Positions 8,652 through 17,109 of a DNA stretch of 64,000 nt are shown here, one piece after another. A model generated the notes under the pieces. That model was not told where the DNA came from and searched no databases. It was given only the letters and a program-made list of their open reading frames with translations. The position numbers and the translations under genes are program-made. Position 1 is the stretch's first letter. Each line of letters begins with the position of its first letter. The stretch spans positions 82,366-146,365 of the forward strand of contig JAEZRM010000144.1 in assembly GCA_023412805.1 (NCBI GenBank). Reading direction: 5' to 3'. The DNA is from Pseudomonadota bacterium. Its GTDB lineage: Bacteria > Pseudomonadota > Alphaproteobacteria > Rhizobiales > Hyphomicrobiaceae.

Positions 8652-9182
8652 TCAATCGATCACGATGCGTGTGCTACGTCCCATTCTTGCGAGTACGAAA
8701 AGCAGGTGACGCCGCGCGAGCACCACACATCCTTCCGTCGGGCGATAACCGGGTCTCGCCAGATGCATGAAGATCGCACTGCCGGCACCCTGCACCCGAG
8801 GACGCGTGTTGTGATTCAGCACGACGACGACATCGTAAAGATGGTCCGCGCGCCAGAGGCGCTCCGCGCTCGCGGGATAGGGATGGCGCACCCAGCGATT
8901 ATAGTTTCGGTCTCCGATGGCATCGCACCAGCCGTCGTCGACGTTGATCCGTCGGACCGGCAATGCGGTGGTCGGCCGCTGGATGCGATCGGCGCGATAG
9001 AGCACCAGCTCCGGTCGCCAGGTTCCGCTCGGCGTAGCCCCATCGCCTTCATGTTTCCGCGCCGCGCGTCCACTTCGCCCGAGGGCACACGGCAGGGCCA
9101 ACGATGCGAAGGAAAGCGATCCGCGAACGTCCGAACGCGAGCGCGCACGAACGTGGATTACGCGACAACAATGCACCTTCAT
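8652..9182 (-). CDS. L,D-transpeptidase family protein (YkuD, COG3786 type)
   Basis: A 176-residue protein of the short YkuD-like family found in alphaproteobacteria, thought to cross-link or modify peptidoglycan. The catalytic core is near the C terminus: an IFMH histidine followed 11 residues later by PTEGCVVL, which supplies the active Cys in place of the more common SHGC form. GDGATPSG near residue 51 and DDGWCDAIGDRNYNR near residue 81 are typical of this subfamily. No signal peptide is visible from the chosen ATG (9182); the open frame continues to 9314 without better evidence. Cellular location is therefore unclear. Confidence 0.85.
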   Translation of the reverse strand: MKVHCCRVIHVRARSRSDVRGSLSFASLALPCALGRSGRAARKHEGDGATPSGTWRPELVLYRADRIQRPTTALPVRRINVDDGWCDAIGDRNYNRWVRHPYPASAERLWRADHLYDVVVVLNHNTRPRVQGAGSAIFMHLARPGYRPTEGCVVLARRHLLFVLARMGRSTRIVID

Positions 9183-9301
9183 ATCGTTGGAATCGCTCTC
9201 GTTTCGACGCCGGATTGCCATCTTTCCCCCGATAGCTGTTTCCATTCGGCAACCAGTGATATGGTGCCCGCACAAAATTCGCCAATTGGGAGCGCTGCCA
9301 C

Positions 9302-9988
9302 ATGAGTACGGCACGTACGGTCCTGCTCGTCGACGACGACGAGGAGCTTCGTGCTTCTCTCAGAGATCAGCTCGCGCTGCATGATGAGTTCGACATTCTG
9401 ACCGCAGGCACAGCGAGTCAGGGCATCGAAATCGCGCGCGAGACGCGGCTCGATCTGGTTCTTCTTGACGTCGGTCTTCCGGACATGGATGGCCGCGAGG
9501 CGTGCAAGCTTATGCGCAAGGCCGGCTTCAAGAGCCCGATCATCATGCTAACCGGAAATGCCGCGGATTCCGACGTCATCCTCGGCCTCGATGCCGGCGC
9601 CAACGACTACGTGACGAAGCCCTTCAAATTCGCCGTCCTGCTCGCCCGCGTCCGCGCCCAGCTGCGCCAGCACGAGCAGAGCGAGGACGCCGTTTTCTCC
9701 ATCGGGCATTACACCTTCAAGCCGGCCTCCAAAGTGCTTGTCGACGGTGCCGGCAAGAAGATCCGCCTGACGGAGAAGGAGACCTCGATCCTCAAGTATC
9801 TCTATCGGGCCGGCGAAAAGGTCATCACGCGCGATGTGCTCCTCCACGAGGTTTGGGGCTACAATGCAGGCGTGACGACACATACGCTCGAGACCCACAT
9901 TTACCGCCTGCGCCAGAAGATCGAGAAGGATCCCTCGAGCGCCGAGCTTCTGATCACGGAAATGGGGGGCTACAAGCTCGTTCCCTGA
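9302..9988 (+). CDS. cenR: OmpR-family response regulator, CenR-like
   Basis: A 228-residue two-component regulator: receiver domain (about 1-120) with the acidic pocket DDD at 11-13, phospho-acceptor Asp56 in LLDVGLPDMDG and Lys106 in TKPF, then a winged-helix DNA-binding domain (about 130-228) with the ITRDVLLHEVWGY and THTLETHIYRLRQKIEKDP segments. The wording of the receiver, including GLPDMDGREACKLMRKAG and the RAQLRQHEQSEDAVFSIG linker, resembles alphaproteobacterial CenR/OtpR, which controls cell-envelope genes. No histidine kinase gene is adjacent. It lies back to back with the L,D-transpeptidase gene, an envelope enzyme, which may be its target. Confidence 0.85.
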   Translation: MSTARTVLLVDDDEELRASLRDQLALHDEFDILTAGTASQGIEIARETRLDLVLLDVGLPDMDGREACKLMRKAGFKSPIIMLTGNAADSDVILGLDAGANDYVTKPFKFAVLLARVRAQLRQHEQSEDAVFSIGHYTFKPASKVLVDGAGKKIRLTEKETSILKYLYRAGEKVITRDVLLHEVWGYNAGVTTHTLETHIYRLRQKIEKDPSSAELLITEMGGYKLVP

Positions 9989-10202
9989 GCGGCAACCGGG
10001 GCGCCTAGTCGCGGGAAACAACCGCTGGCCAAGTTGAGGGAAAGGCGCTATAAGCCCGCCCGACTGCGAGGTGGGCTTACCCGGCTCCGCTGACCGCGAA
10101 TTCCATTTTCAAGCCTCGGCCGCAGTTGCCAATTGACCGCGCCAGCTTGAGGCCGCCGCCCACCGACGTCGAGCGGGGCACTGCACACAGGAGAGTACGA
10201 AC

Positions 10203-10388
10203 ATGGCCGTCCCCAGGAAGAAAGTATCGCGTATGAAGCGCGGCACCCGCCGTTCCGCCGATGCGCTCTCGGTCCCGACGATCGTCGAGGACAAGAAGAC
10301 CGGCAACGTCCGTCGCCCGCACCACATCGACCTGAAGGCCGGCACGTACCGCGACCGCCAGATCCTGCCGGCCAAGAGCGACGTCTGA
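10203..10388 (+). CDS. rpmF: 50S ribosomal protein L32
   Basis: A 61-residue basic protein of the large ribosomal subunit. It begins MAVPRKKVSRMKRGTRRSAD and contains the RRPHHIDLKAGTYRDR stretch that identifies L32. It lacks the four cysteines of zinc-binding L32 forms, as is usual in alphaproteobacteria. A GGAGAG ribosome site precedes the ATG. The gene stands alone here, not next to plsX-fabH as in enterobacteria. Confidence 0.96.
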   Translation: MAVPRKKVSRMKRGTRRSADALSVPTIVEDKKTGNVRRPHHIDLKAGTYRDRQILPAKSDV

Positions 10389-10570
10389 GCCATCGGCTCG
10401 ACCTGCCGGCGACTGGGGGGGACTTGACGTATTGGGGGCTGGTCGGATTTTCCGATAACGCGCCGCCCCGTCGAGCGGCCACATCCCGCCATATTCACGC
10501 GGTAGCGCGGTGAGTTCGTGTTCGGACGCGGAACACCCGCCGCTGCAGCGGCACAACGAGGGAGAACTCC

Positions 10571-11017
10571 ATGTCGCTGAGGGCCCTGCCGCTCATTGCC
10601 GTTTCGTTCATTCTCTACAATATCGTCGTGCTCTTCAGTGGCGGCACCGGCCCCGATGGCATGGTTCTCAGCGCCAGTCAGGCAGCTGACGCCGCGCTCC
10701 GCAAAGTGCTGTTCTCGCTACCCATGGTCGGCGGCGCGACCTGGAATTTCTCGATGGGTGATCTGCTCATTCTGATCACGATGTTCCTGCTCTTCTTCGA
10801 GCTGATCAAAGCCACCTACACGTCGTCCGCGTCGCTGCTCGACCACGGACTCTCGATGCTGGTCTTCATTGCCTGCCTGATCGAGTTCCTCCTGGTTCCT
10901 CAAGCGGCAACCTCGGTGTTCTTCTTCATCATGATCGCCACGCTCATCGATGTCGTCGCGGGCTTCATGATCGGTATTCGCACCGCCCGGCGTGATCTCA
11001 ATATCGGCGATCACTGA
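10571..11017 (+). CDS. Small integral membrane protein of unknown function
   Basis: I do not recognise a characterised family. The 148 residues hold four hydrophobic segments at about residues 6-24, 58-78, 92-112 and 114-136, and a short basic tail (RTARRDLNIGDH). There is a strong GAGGGAGAAC ribosome site before the ATG. It follows rpmF by 182 bases and precedes the GGDEF/EAL gene. Its wording, with no charged residues inside the helices apart from Glu and Lys near residue 80, suggests a stable membrane protein rather than a transporter. Codon use matches the neighbours. Confidence 0.75.
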   Translation: MSLRALPLIAVSFILYNIVVLFSGGTGPDGMVLSASQAADAALRKVLFSLPMVGGATWNFSMGDLLILITMFLLFFELIKATYTSSASLLDHGLSMLVFIACLIEFLLVPQAATSVFFFIMIATLIDVVAGFMIGIRTARRDLNIGDH

Positions 11018-11194
11018 GTTCCGGGTCGTAGGGCATATCTGCTGAACGGCGATCAACCCTCGGCTGCTGAGCGGCCGAGGCTGGATAGGATCGTTTGATC
11101 GCTTGTTAACTTGTTGGGGCTACGGTTTTCCTGCACGAGCGCGTTTCGGTCCAGTCGGCCGTAAGCCGGTGCTCGCACAACGGAATCTCGTACC

Positions 11195-12949
11195 GTGCCA
11201 TCTGCCCGCGATGCCATCGACGCGAAAGCGCCTGCTCGGCGCGCGAAAAGCGCAACCGATCCCGCCGGTCCGCGTCCGCTCGACCTCCTCGGGATTATGT
11301 CCGCGGTTCAGGAAACGGCCTATACGTGGCACGTCCAGAGCGATCGCATCGAGTGGGCGGGGAACGCGTGCGAGGTGTTGGGCGTGAGCTCCCCTCAGGC
11401 CATCGGCACCGGAGCCGACTTCCAGTTCCTGGTCGCTCCCGAACATCTTCAGACCCGCGCCAATGCGCTTCTGAGCCCGCGAGCCGAGGCGAGCGATCCT
11501 GGCGTGAAATTCCGCGTTCAGTATCGCTTCGCTCCCGGTGGACGGCGGAGCGTCGGATCGCTCTGGCTCGAGGATCACGGCTACTGCACCCTCGACGGAC
11601 AGGGCCGGCCGCAAACCGTGCGCGGCGTCATCCGCGTGATCAACGACCGCTACTGGGAGGAGCAGCGCCTGCTCCATCGGTCGGACCATGACGACCTGAG
11701 CGGACAGCTCAATCGGGCCCGCCTGACGGAAGCACTCGGCGCCATGCTGACCCGCGCCGAGCGCATCCAGCGGACGGGGTGTTTCCTGATGGTCGCCGTC
11801 GACAACATGGCGACCATCAACGACAGCTTCGGCTTCGAAGTTGGTGACGAGGTTCTTGCCGCGGTCGCGCAGATCATTCGCGCGCACATGCGCTCCGGGG
11901 ATGCAGTCGGACGCTACTCGTCCAACAAGTTCGGCATCATCCTGAACGACTGCGGCCCCGGCGCCATGCGCGTCGCCGCCGAACGCCTCATCAGGATCGT
12001 AAGGGACACGACGATCCGTACGGCCGCCTGCCAGCTCTCGGCAACGATCTCGATTGGCGGCGTACTCATTCCGGACCAGGCTTCCACGGTCTCCCAAGCC
12101 CTCGGTCATGCCATGCAGGCCTTAGACAGAGCCAAGTCGCGGCGCCACGACGGGTTTGCTGCCTATCAGCCCTGCAGGAGCACCAGCGAGGCCCGCCAGC
12201 GCAATATCTCGATTGCCGACGAGGTCATCTCCGCTCTCGAGCAGAACCGGATGCTGCTCGCCCTGCAGCCGATCGTCGAGACACGGACGCGCAAGCCCGC
12301 ATTCTACGAGTGCCTGCTCAGAATGCAGCGTCCGGACGGGAGCATTGTCTCCGCCGGCGAGTTTATTCCGCTCGCCGAGCAGCTCGGTCTCTCGCGCTTC
12401 ATCGATCGCCGCGTACTGGAGCTCGCCGTCGACTTCGCCAAGGCGCACCCCGCGGTCCACTTGTCGATCAACGTCTCGGGCTACACCTCGAGCGATCACG
12501 AATGGCTGGTCTCGCTGCACCGGCTGACCGGCGGGCGCCGCGAGATCATGGAACGGCTGACCATCGAAATCACGGAGACGGCTGCGATCCATGACCTCGA
12601 TGTGTCGATCGCGTTCGTCGACACGCTGAAGGAGCTCGGCTGCCGCGTTGCTATCGACGATTTCGGCGCCGGATACACGTCTTTCAAGAACCTCAAGACG
12701 CTCAATGTCGACATGGTCAAGATCGACGGATCCTTTATCCGTAATTTGACGACCGAGCCGGATAATCAGGTTTTCATCAAGACGCTGGTCGAGATCGCAG
12801 AGACATTCAATCTCGAAACGGTTGCCGAGTGGGTCGGCGACGAGGAAACCGCACAGATGATGGCCCGCGCCGGCATCACCCACCAGCAGGGCTTCTATTT
12901 CGGCCAGCCCCAGCTTGCGAGCACCTTCCAGGACGCAGCTGCATCCTGA
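11195..12949 (+). CDS. PAS-GGDEF-EAL protein with degenerate GGDEF, probable cyclic-di-GMP phosphodiesterase
   Basis: 584 residues from a GTG start; an ATG at 11297 would remove 34. A PAS-like sensor region covers about 35-155. The GGDEF domain (about 165-325) has SSNKF at 242-246 in place of GGDEF, so it should not make cyclic-di-GMP but might bind GTP. The EAL domain (about 335-580) reads ECL at 372-374 yet keeps the catalytic Glu and the other metal and catalytic positions: LSINVSG near 424, EITE at 458-461, IDDFGAG at 487-493, MVKID near 508 and VAEWV near 537. It is therefore likely an active phosphodiesterase regulated by its own PAS and GGDEF modules. No membrane segment is seen. Confidence 0.88.
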   Translation: MPSARDAIDAKAPARRAKSATDPAGPRPLDLLGIMSAVQETAYTWHVQSDRIEWAGNACEVLGVSSPQAIGTGADFQFLVAPEHLQTRANALLSPRAEASDPGVKFRVQYRFAPGGRRSVGSLWLEDHGYCTLDGQGRPQTVRGVIRVINDRYWEEQRLLHRSDHDDLSGQLNRARLTEALGAMLTRAERIQRTGCFLMVAVDNMATINDSFGFEVGDEVLAAVAQIIRAHMRSGDAVGRYSSNKFGIILNDCGPGAMRVAAERLIRIVRDTTIRTAACQLSATISIGGVLIPDQASTVSQALGHAMQALDRAKSRRHDGFAAYQPCRSTSEARQRNISIADEVISALEQNRMLLALQPIVETRTRKPAFYECLLRMQRPDGSIVSAGEFIPLAEQLGLSRFIDRRVLELAVDFAKAHPAVHLSINVSGYTSSDHEWLVSLHRLTGGRREIMERLTIEITETAAIHDLDVSIAFVDTLKELGCRVAIDDFGAGYTSFKNLKTLNVDMVKIDGSFIRNLTTEPDNQVFIKTLVEIAETFNLETVAEWVGDEETAQMMARAGITHQQGFYFGQPQLASTFQDAAAS

Positions 12950-12980
12950 GAATGCGACTTCCCAATACCGGTGCCGTAGC

Positions 12981-13871
12981 TCATTCCGCCGCATCACGCC
13001 CTGATTTGGGCGCTGCCGCTGTCCGGAACGCCGTGCGCCGTTCGTCCCATTCGGCCGCGCCGACCCGCGCGAACGTCACGCCGGGACCGCCGCCACTGAA
13101 CGTCGCCGGCGTAAGTCCCGTGGCCTTGAGCTCCGCGAGCAGCTTGTCGCAAAGACCGATGATCGACGACATCAGCATCCCCGGTACGATCGCGAGGCGA
13201 TAGCCCATGCGCTCGATTTCGGCGTGCGGGATCGCGGGCGTTTTGCCGCTCAGCACATTGTTGAAGAGACACGGCCCCTTCACCGCTTTCGGCACAGCGG
13301 CCACCTCCTCGACGGACTGCGGTGCCTCGAAGAAAGCCATGTCCGCACCGCCTTCGAGCGCGAGATTGCATCGCGCGATGGCTTCGTCGTAGCCGGCGAC
13401 GCCGCGGGCATCCGTGCGGGCGATGATCATGAAATCGTCCGTCCGGCGGGCGGCAGCGGCAGCGCGGATCTTCGCCGCATAGTCTTCGCGGCTGATCAGC
13501 TCCTTACCGTCCAGGTGACCGCAGCGCTTCGGAAAGACCTGATCCTCGATGTGGATCGCAGCGACGCCCGTCCGCTCGAAGGCCTGTACGGTGCGATAGA
13601 CGTTGAGTTCGTTGCCGTAGCCCGTGTCGGCATCGCTGACCAGTGGGACGCCGATCGTTCCCGTGATCCGGCCGGCATTAGCGACCATTTCCGACATCGT
13701 CAGCAGGCCGTAGTCGGGCAGGCCATGTGCGACCGATGTGCCGGCGCCTGTCATGTATACCGCGGAAAAGCCCGCCTGCTCGACAAGCTTCGCCGTAAGG
13801 CAATCGTAGGCGCCGGGCGCCACGACCATGGGGCCCGAACGAATCATGGATTTGAGGGTGGCCGCTGCCAT
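12981..13871 (-). CDS. Isocitrate lyase/PEP mutase superfamily enzyme, methylisocitrate-lyase-like
   Basis: A 296-residue TIM barrel that would cleave or form a C-C bond in a 2-hydroxy-dicarboxylate. The metal-binding segment DADTGYGN is at residues 80-87 and the catalytic loop KRCGHL at 115-120. The Cys in that loop is the mark of the lyases, rather than the PEP mutase or phosphonopyruvate hydrolase branches. Candidates include 2-methylisocitrate, dimethylmalate or related lyase, or an oxaloacetate decarboxylase. The ATG at 13871 starts the conserved region; the open frame continues upstream to 14018 without support. No propionate genes are nearby. Confidence 0.82.
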   Translation of the reverse strand: MAAATLKSMIRSGPMVVAPGAYDCLTAKLVEQAGFSAVYMTGAGTSVAHGLPDYGLLTMSEMVANAGRITGTIGVPLVSDADTGYGNELNVYRTVQAFERTGVAAIHIEDQVFPKRCGHLDGKELISREDYAAKIRAAAAARRTDDFMIIARTDARGVAGYDEAIARCNLALEGGADMAFFEAPQSVEEVAAVPKAVKGPCLFNNVLSGKTPAIPHAEIERMGYRLAIVPGMLMSSIIGLCDKLLAELKATGLTPATFSGGGPGVTFARVGAAEWDERRTAFRTAAAPKSGRDAAE

Positions 13872-14068
13872 GTAGTTTCCTCCCGCGCGCCGACTTTGAT
13901 TGTTGCCTACGACCTTAGGCACCGCCCGCGTGGGCGTCCAGGCGCGGAAGAACAGGACGGACCTGTGGGTTTCGAGGGGAAAGTCGCGCAATCGGGCTGG
14001 CGGCCTTGGAGCCGCCACCCGAATCAGCCGAGCCTTGTCAGGCCGAGAGTGGCAAGTGGAGTTCGTCC

Positions 14069-14551
14069 ATGTCCATCAGCGTCCTGGCGCGCCAGCTCAT
14101 GTCGCAGGAAATCTTCAGGGGGCTCACCCCCCTGCAGCTCACCGAGGTCGTGCGGCAGGCCGAGCGCATCGTCTACCATCCGGGCGACACGATCGTCGAA
14201 GCCGGAACCTCGGGCGATGCGGCCGTGCTCATCGTCGCTGGTGATGCCGTGCGCTTCCTCGAGGACGAGCCGGCAACAGGCCTCAACGCGCAGGGCATTG
14301 CCGCAGGCTCGCTGCTGAGCGAGCTGGCCATGCTGGTCGATCACGAGCATGGCGCGACCGTCGTAGCCCATACGACCGTGCGTGCACTTCGGATTACACG
14401 GGCGGGCCTTCATGCGCAGATGCTGGATGACCCTGACCTTGCCGGCCACTTCGTCGATCGTATCACCGAGCGACTGCATCGCGTGGCGGATGAACTGCGT
14501 CGCATCGACTATGCCTTCGCAGGGGCAGAAGGCGTGCCGGCACCCGCGTGA
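14069..14551 (+). CDS. Single-domain cyclic-nucleotide-binding (Crp-like) protein
   Basis: A 160-residue protein made of one cNMP-binding beta-roll: the entry EIFRGLTPLQLTEVV is at about residues 14-28, the YHPGDTIVEAGTSGDAAVLIVAG roll at about 41-63 and GSLLSELAMLVD near 94, where the phosphate-binding cassette would lie. That cassette lacks the classic RxA arginine, so binding of cAMP is doubtful. After the long helix (about 132-150) the protein ends: there is no helix-turn-helix, so it is not a transcription factor by itself. GGAG precedes the ATG. It is divergent from the lyase-like gene. Function unknown. Confidence 0.75.
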   Translation: MSISVLARQLMSQEIFRGLTPLQLTEVVRQAERIVYHPGDTIVEAGTSGDAAVLIVAGDAVRFLEDEPATGLNAQGIAAGSLLSELAMLVDHEHGATVVAHTTVRALRITRAGLHAQMLDDPDLAGHFVDRITERLHRVADELRRIDYAFAGAEGVPAPA

Positions 14552-14607
14552 AATGCTGGTTGCGCCTCATTATGAGGTGCTTTAGAGAAAGTGCTGCCAG
14601 AAAATAG

Positions 14608-14654
14608 AAAAGCGCCCAACCCCGGGGGGAGAGGTTGGGCGCTGAGCGCTTTTT
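14608..14654 (+). terminator. Rho-independent terminator after the cNMP-binding gene
   Basis: A 10-base perfect stem, GCGCCCAACC (14612-14621) with GGTTGGGCGC (14633-14642), is followed by TGAGCGC and a run of five Ts (14650-14654). It lies about 60 bases after the stop codon. Alternative pairing of the 5' AAAAGCGC with the distal GCGCTTTT would place the T-run directly at the stem. Confidence 0.75.
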
Positions 14655-14880
14655 CGGCGCTTCGCACCGGGAGGGAAGCCGGTGCAGCGGATCGATGTCT
14701 TCGGCTAGACGGGGGGCACTGCCGAATGTGTGACATCCACCGCTCTACAATCGAATTTAGTTGCCTGTGGCCGAAAATCAAGGTCCGGCCAGCGCACACT
14801 CACGATTCTTTTACTGATTGTTTCAGCCCATCCCGGCGGTGATTCGCGGCAGGCGCAGCTTTTTCGCTCAACCGATTGAG
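14655..14880. other. Convergent intergenic stretch without a gene
   Basis: Together with the terminator region, this makes 329 bases between the cNMP-binding gene and the lolA-like gene. The only structure I see is a small minus-strand hairpin (GCTCAA, TCGG loop, TTGAGC) about 5 bases after the lolA-like stop, with a short A-run rather than a T-run after it. I see no open frame with coding character. Confidence 0.5.
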
Positions 14881-15654
14881 CTACTTCTGTTTTCTGAGCG
14901 TTGGGCTGATAACGCGGAACAACTCCAGATCCAGATCCTCGGGCCGTGCGAGGTTGGCGACCTCGACCCGCGTATCCGCGCCATGTGAGTCGGTCGTCAC
15001 CCATTCCCTGAGCTCGAGCTCAGGTGTTTTGGTCATAAAGAGCCGAATCTGACCTGGCGCATCTGGGCTCTTGTCCTGCAGCGCGACGATGATCAGATCT
15101 TCCATCTCCTGCACGTCGACGATGCTGGCATCCCGGAGCAGGTCGACGTCCTGGCGCAGCAAGAGCCGGAATGGCGTCTGATCGAGTGCGATCCGGTCAT
15201 CCGAATGGGCCTCGAGGTCCTGGATCGCGAGCATATTGCCGTCGGAGACGATGAGCTGACGGCTCGGGCGATTGTACTCGAACCTAAGCCGGCCCGGCCG
15301 CTTGACGTAGAACGTGCCACGCATCCGCTTATTGTCGGATGTCGTCTGCACGAATGTGCCGCGCAGATTCGCCAGTTCATTGAAATAGCGGCTGACCTTG
15401 GTCACGGTCTGGATCTGCTGTGGCTCCAGCGCGATGCCGGCGATCGTCGACTCCGGCTTGACCTCGGCGCCCCAGGACGGATTGCCCAACGGACTGCTGG
15501 CCGCCGGCTTCCCGGGGTTCTGCGCCGCGGCACTGTTCGGCCACACGGCGGTCCCCACGAGGGTCCAGGCCAGGGCGGTGGCCGCACACAGGATCGCTGC
15601 GCCACGCCCCAGTCCCAGTCCTGCGCGCATACGAAGCCCCATCAGCGAATTCAT
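14881..15654 (-). CDS. lolA: LolA-family outer-membrane lipoprotein carrier protein
   Basis: Periplasmic chaperone that ferries lipoproteins from LolCDE to the outer membrane. The 257-residue precursor from the ATG at 15654 has a long basic N-region (GLRMRAGLGLGRG), a hydrophobic core and a cleavage site near ALAWTLVGTAVWPNSAAA. The mature part has the LolA-type opening ISxxL-like VSRYFNELANLRGTFVQTT and the GTFYVKRPGRLRFEY motif near residue 130, where the two beta-sheet halves meet. Extra residues between signal and fold (proline-rich, about 30) are common in alphaproteobacteria. Homologues with a different lipid-related role exist, so the exact task is inferred. Confidence 0.85.
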   Translation of the reverse strand: MNSLMGLRMRAGLGLGRGAAILCAATALAWTLVGTAVWPNSAAAQNPGKPAASSPLGNPSWGAEVKPESTIAGIALEPQQIQTVTKVSRYFNELANLRGTFVQTTSDNKRMRGTFYVKRPGRLRFEYNRPSRQLIVSDGNMLAIQDLEAHSDDRIALDQTPFRLLLRQDVDLLRDASIVDVQEMEDLIIVALQDKSPDAPGQIRLFMTKTPELELREWVTTDSHGADTRVEVANLARPEDLDLELFRVISPTLRKQK

Positions 15655-15834
15655 GCCATCCGCCCTAAAACAGTTCCAGTGCAGCAAACCCATTCCCCCA
15701 AGATTGGGACGAGATCTGGGCGCTGGCCGTCGCGCCCGAGCATTGCGACGTGCCGCCGCGCGTGCTACCCGCCAGATGTGCTGAGCACATGACATCTTAG
15801 CTCGTCCACGTCCACTCCAGAGGCGCGCATCACC

Positions 15835-16359
15835 ATGCCGAAGAAGCCCACACCAACATCCGGCAACGGTCCTGCCGCATCCTCGCCCATGGCCCAGCCA
15901 CAGCAGGTTCAGGTCCGCATCGCCGGCCAGTACATCAAGGATCTGTCCTTCGAAAATCCCAACATCGGCAAGCTGATAACCGCTCCGCCGGAGAGCCCGA
16001 ACCTCGACGTCGAGATCAACGTCGGTATCACCAATCTCGGCCCCAATCTCTACGAATCGGCCATCGAGTTTCAGGCGCGCGCCAAAGCAAAAGATCTCGT
16101 GATCTATGAATTCGAGATCGTCTATGCCGGCGCTTTCCACATCGAGAACGCTCCCGAGCAGGCACTGGAGCCCATGCTCTTCGTGAATTGCCCAGCGCTG
16201 CTGTTTCCATTCCTGCGCCGCATCGTCGCCGATATGACCCGCGAAGGCGGCTTTCCGCCTCTGCTCCTCGACCCCGTCGATTTCGGCTCGCTCTACATGC
16301 GCAAGAAGCAGCTTGGCATGCCGCCGCAGGCTGCGCCTTCAGGCAGCATTGTTTCCTGA
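15835..16359 (+). CDS. secB: Protein-export chaperone SecB
   Basis: Tetrameric cytoplasmic chaperone that keeps precursors unfolded and hands them to SecA. The 174-residue length includes an N-terminal linker of about 22 residues that is typical of alphaproteobacterial SecB. The conserved QYIKDLSFENPN segment near residue 32, the NVGITNLG and FHIENAPEQALEPMLFVNCPALLFPFLR stretches, and the PPLLLDPVDFGSLY strand near 145 are all present. Its last 21 bases are shared, antisense, with the 3' end of dnaQ. It is divergent from the lolA-like gene, 180 bases away; both serve protein export and envelope assembly. Confidence 0.96.
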   Translation: MPKKPTPTSGNGPAASSPMAQPQQVQVRIAGQYIKDLSFENPNIGKLITAPPESPNLDVEINVGITNLGPNLYESAIEFQARAKAKDLVIYEFEIVYAGAFHIENAPEQALEPMLFVNCPALLFPFLRRIVADMTREGGFPPLLLDPVDFGSLYMRKKQLGMPPQAAPSGSIVS

Positions 16360-17082
16360 AGTCTCTTCAGCCCGATCAGCGCGATCGAACTTGATCCACA
16401 GTGCCTCCGGCCCCAGCGTGTCGACGAAGGCGCGATGGGCCGCGATATCCGCTTCGCTCAAGCGTGGTGCAAGCGTGCGCTGCCGCGCACGAACGGTCAG
16501 TGTCGTCGCGGTGCCGGCGGAACGCTGCTGGCCGATCACAGTCTGAGCCAGACTGAGCGTCGCCTGCCGCTCACCGAGCAGCTCCAGATAGACTTCGGCG
16601 AGGAGCCACGAGTCGAGCAGCGCGCCGTGGAAAGTGCGCTTCGAATTGTCGATCTCATAGCGTTTGCACAACGCATCGAGACTGTTCGGCCCGCCGGGGT
16701 ATTTGCGTTTGGCCAGCGCCAGCGTATCCACGACCCGGTCCATGCCGATCGCGGCCTGCCGCAAGCGCTGGAACTCGGCATTGATGAAGCCGATGTCGAA
16801 GGCCGCGTTGTGAATGACCAGCGGTGAATCGCCGATGAATTCGACGAACGCGGGCGCGATGTCGCGAAATTTCGGCTTGTCACGCAATTGGTCCATCGAG
16901 ATCCCGTGGATCGCCTGTGCGTCCGGATGAACGTCGCGATCCTCGGGATGGATGTAGTGATGGAAGGTCTTTTCAGTCGGAATGCGATTGATCAGCTCGA
17001 TGCATCCAATTTCAATGATACGGTCCCCGCGGCGGGCGTCGAGACCCGTGGTCTCAGTGTCGAGCACGATCTCGCGCAGCAT
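16339..17082 (-). CDS. dnaQ: DNA polymerase III epsilon subunit (3'-5' proofreading exonuclease)
   Basis: Proofreading exonuclease of the replicative polymerase. The 247 residues contain all DEDDh motifs: DTE at residues 8-10 (Exo I), HNAAFDIGFINAEF near 90 (Exo II) and HGALLDSW near 153 (Exo III). The C-terminal part after about residue 185 would carry the polymerase alpha-binding peptide. It ends 21 bases inside the convergent secB gene. It is followed upstream by coaE-aroE-maf-ppsR in the same direction, 27 bases separating coaE's stop from its start. This cluster is the conserved left side of alphaproteobacterial origins. Confidence 0.95.
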   Translation of the reverse strand: MLREIVLDTETTGLDARRGDRIIEIGCIELINRIPTEKTFHHYIHPEDRDVHPDAQAIHGISMDQLRDKPKFRDIAPAFVEFIGDSPLVIHNAAFDIGFINAEFQRLRQAAIGMDRVVDTLALAKRKYPGGPNSLDALCKRYEIDNSKRTFHGALLDSWLLAEVYLELLGERQATLSLAQTVIGQQRSAGTATTLTVRARQRTLAPRLSEADIAAHRAFVDTLGPEALWIKFDRADRAEETSGNNAA

Positions 17083-17109
17083 GGATTGTCTTCCCCGTGA
17101 GCTCGGGCA

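Noticed and set aside
11120..12109. 329-residue open frame on the minus strand
   Set aside because: Antisense to the PAS-GGDEF-EAL gene with shadow composition.
14858..14884. tRNA-like D-arm on the minus strand (GTAGCTCAATCGGTTGAGC)
   Set aside because: No matching acceptor, anticodon or T arm can be drawn around it; the sequence spans the end of the lolA-like gene and forms a simple hairpin with a TCGG loop.
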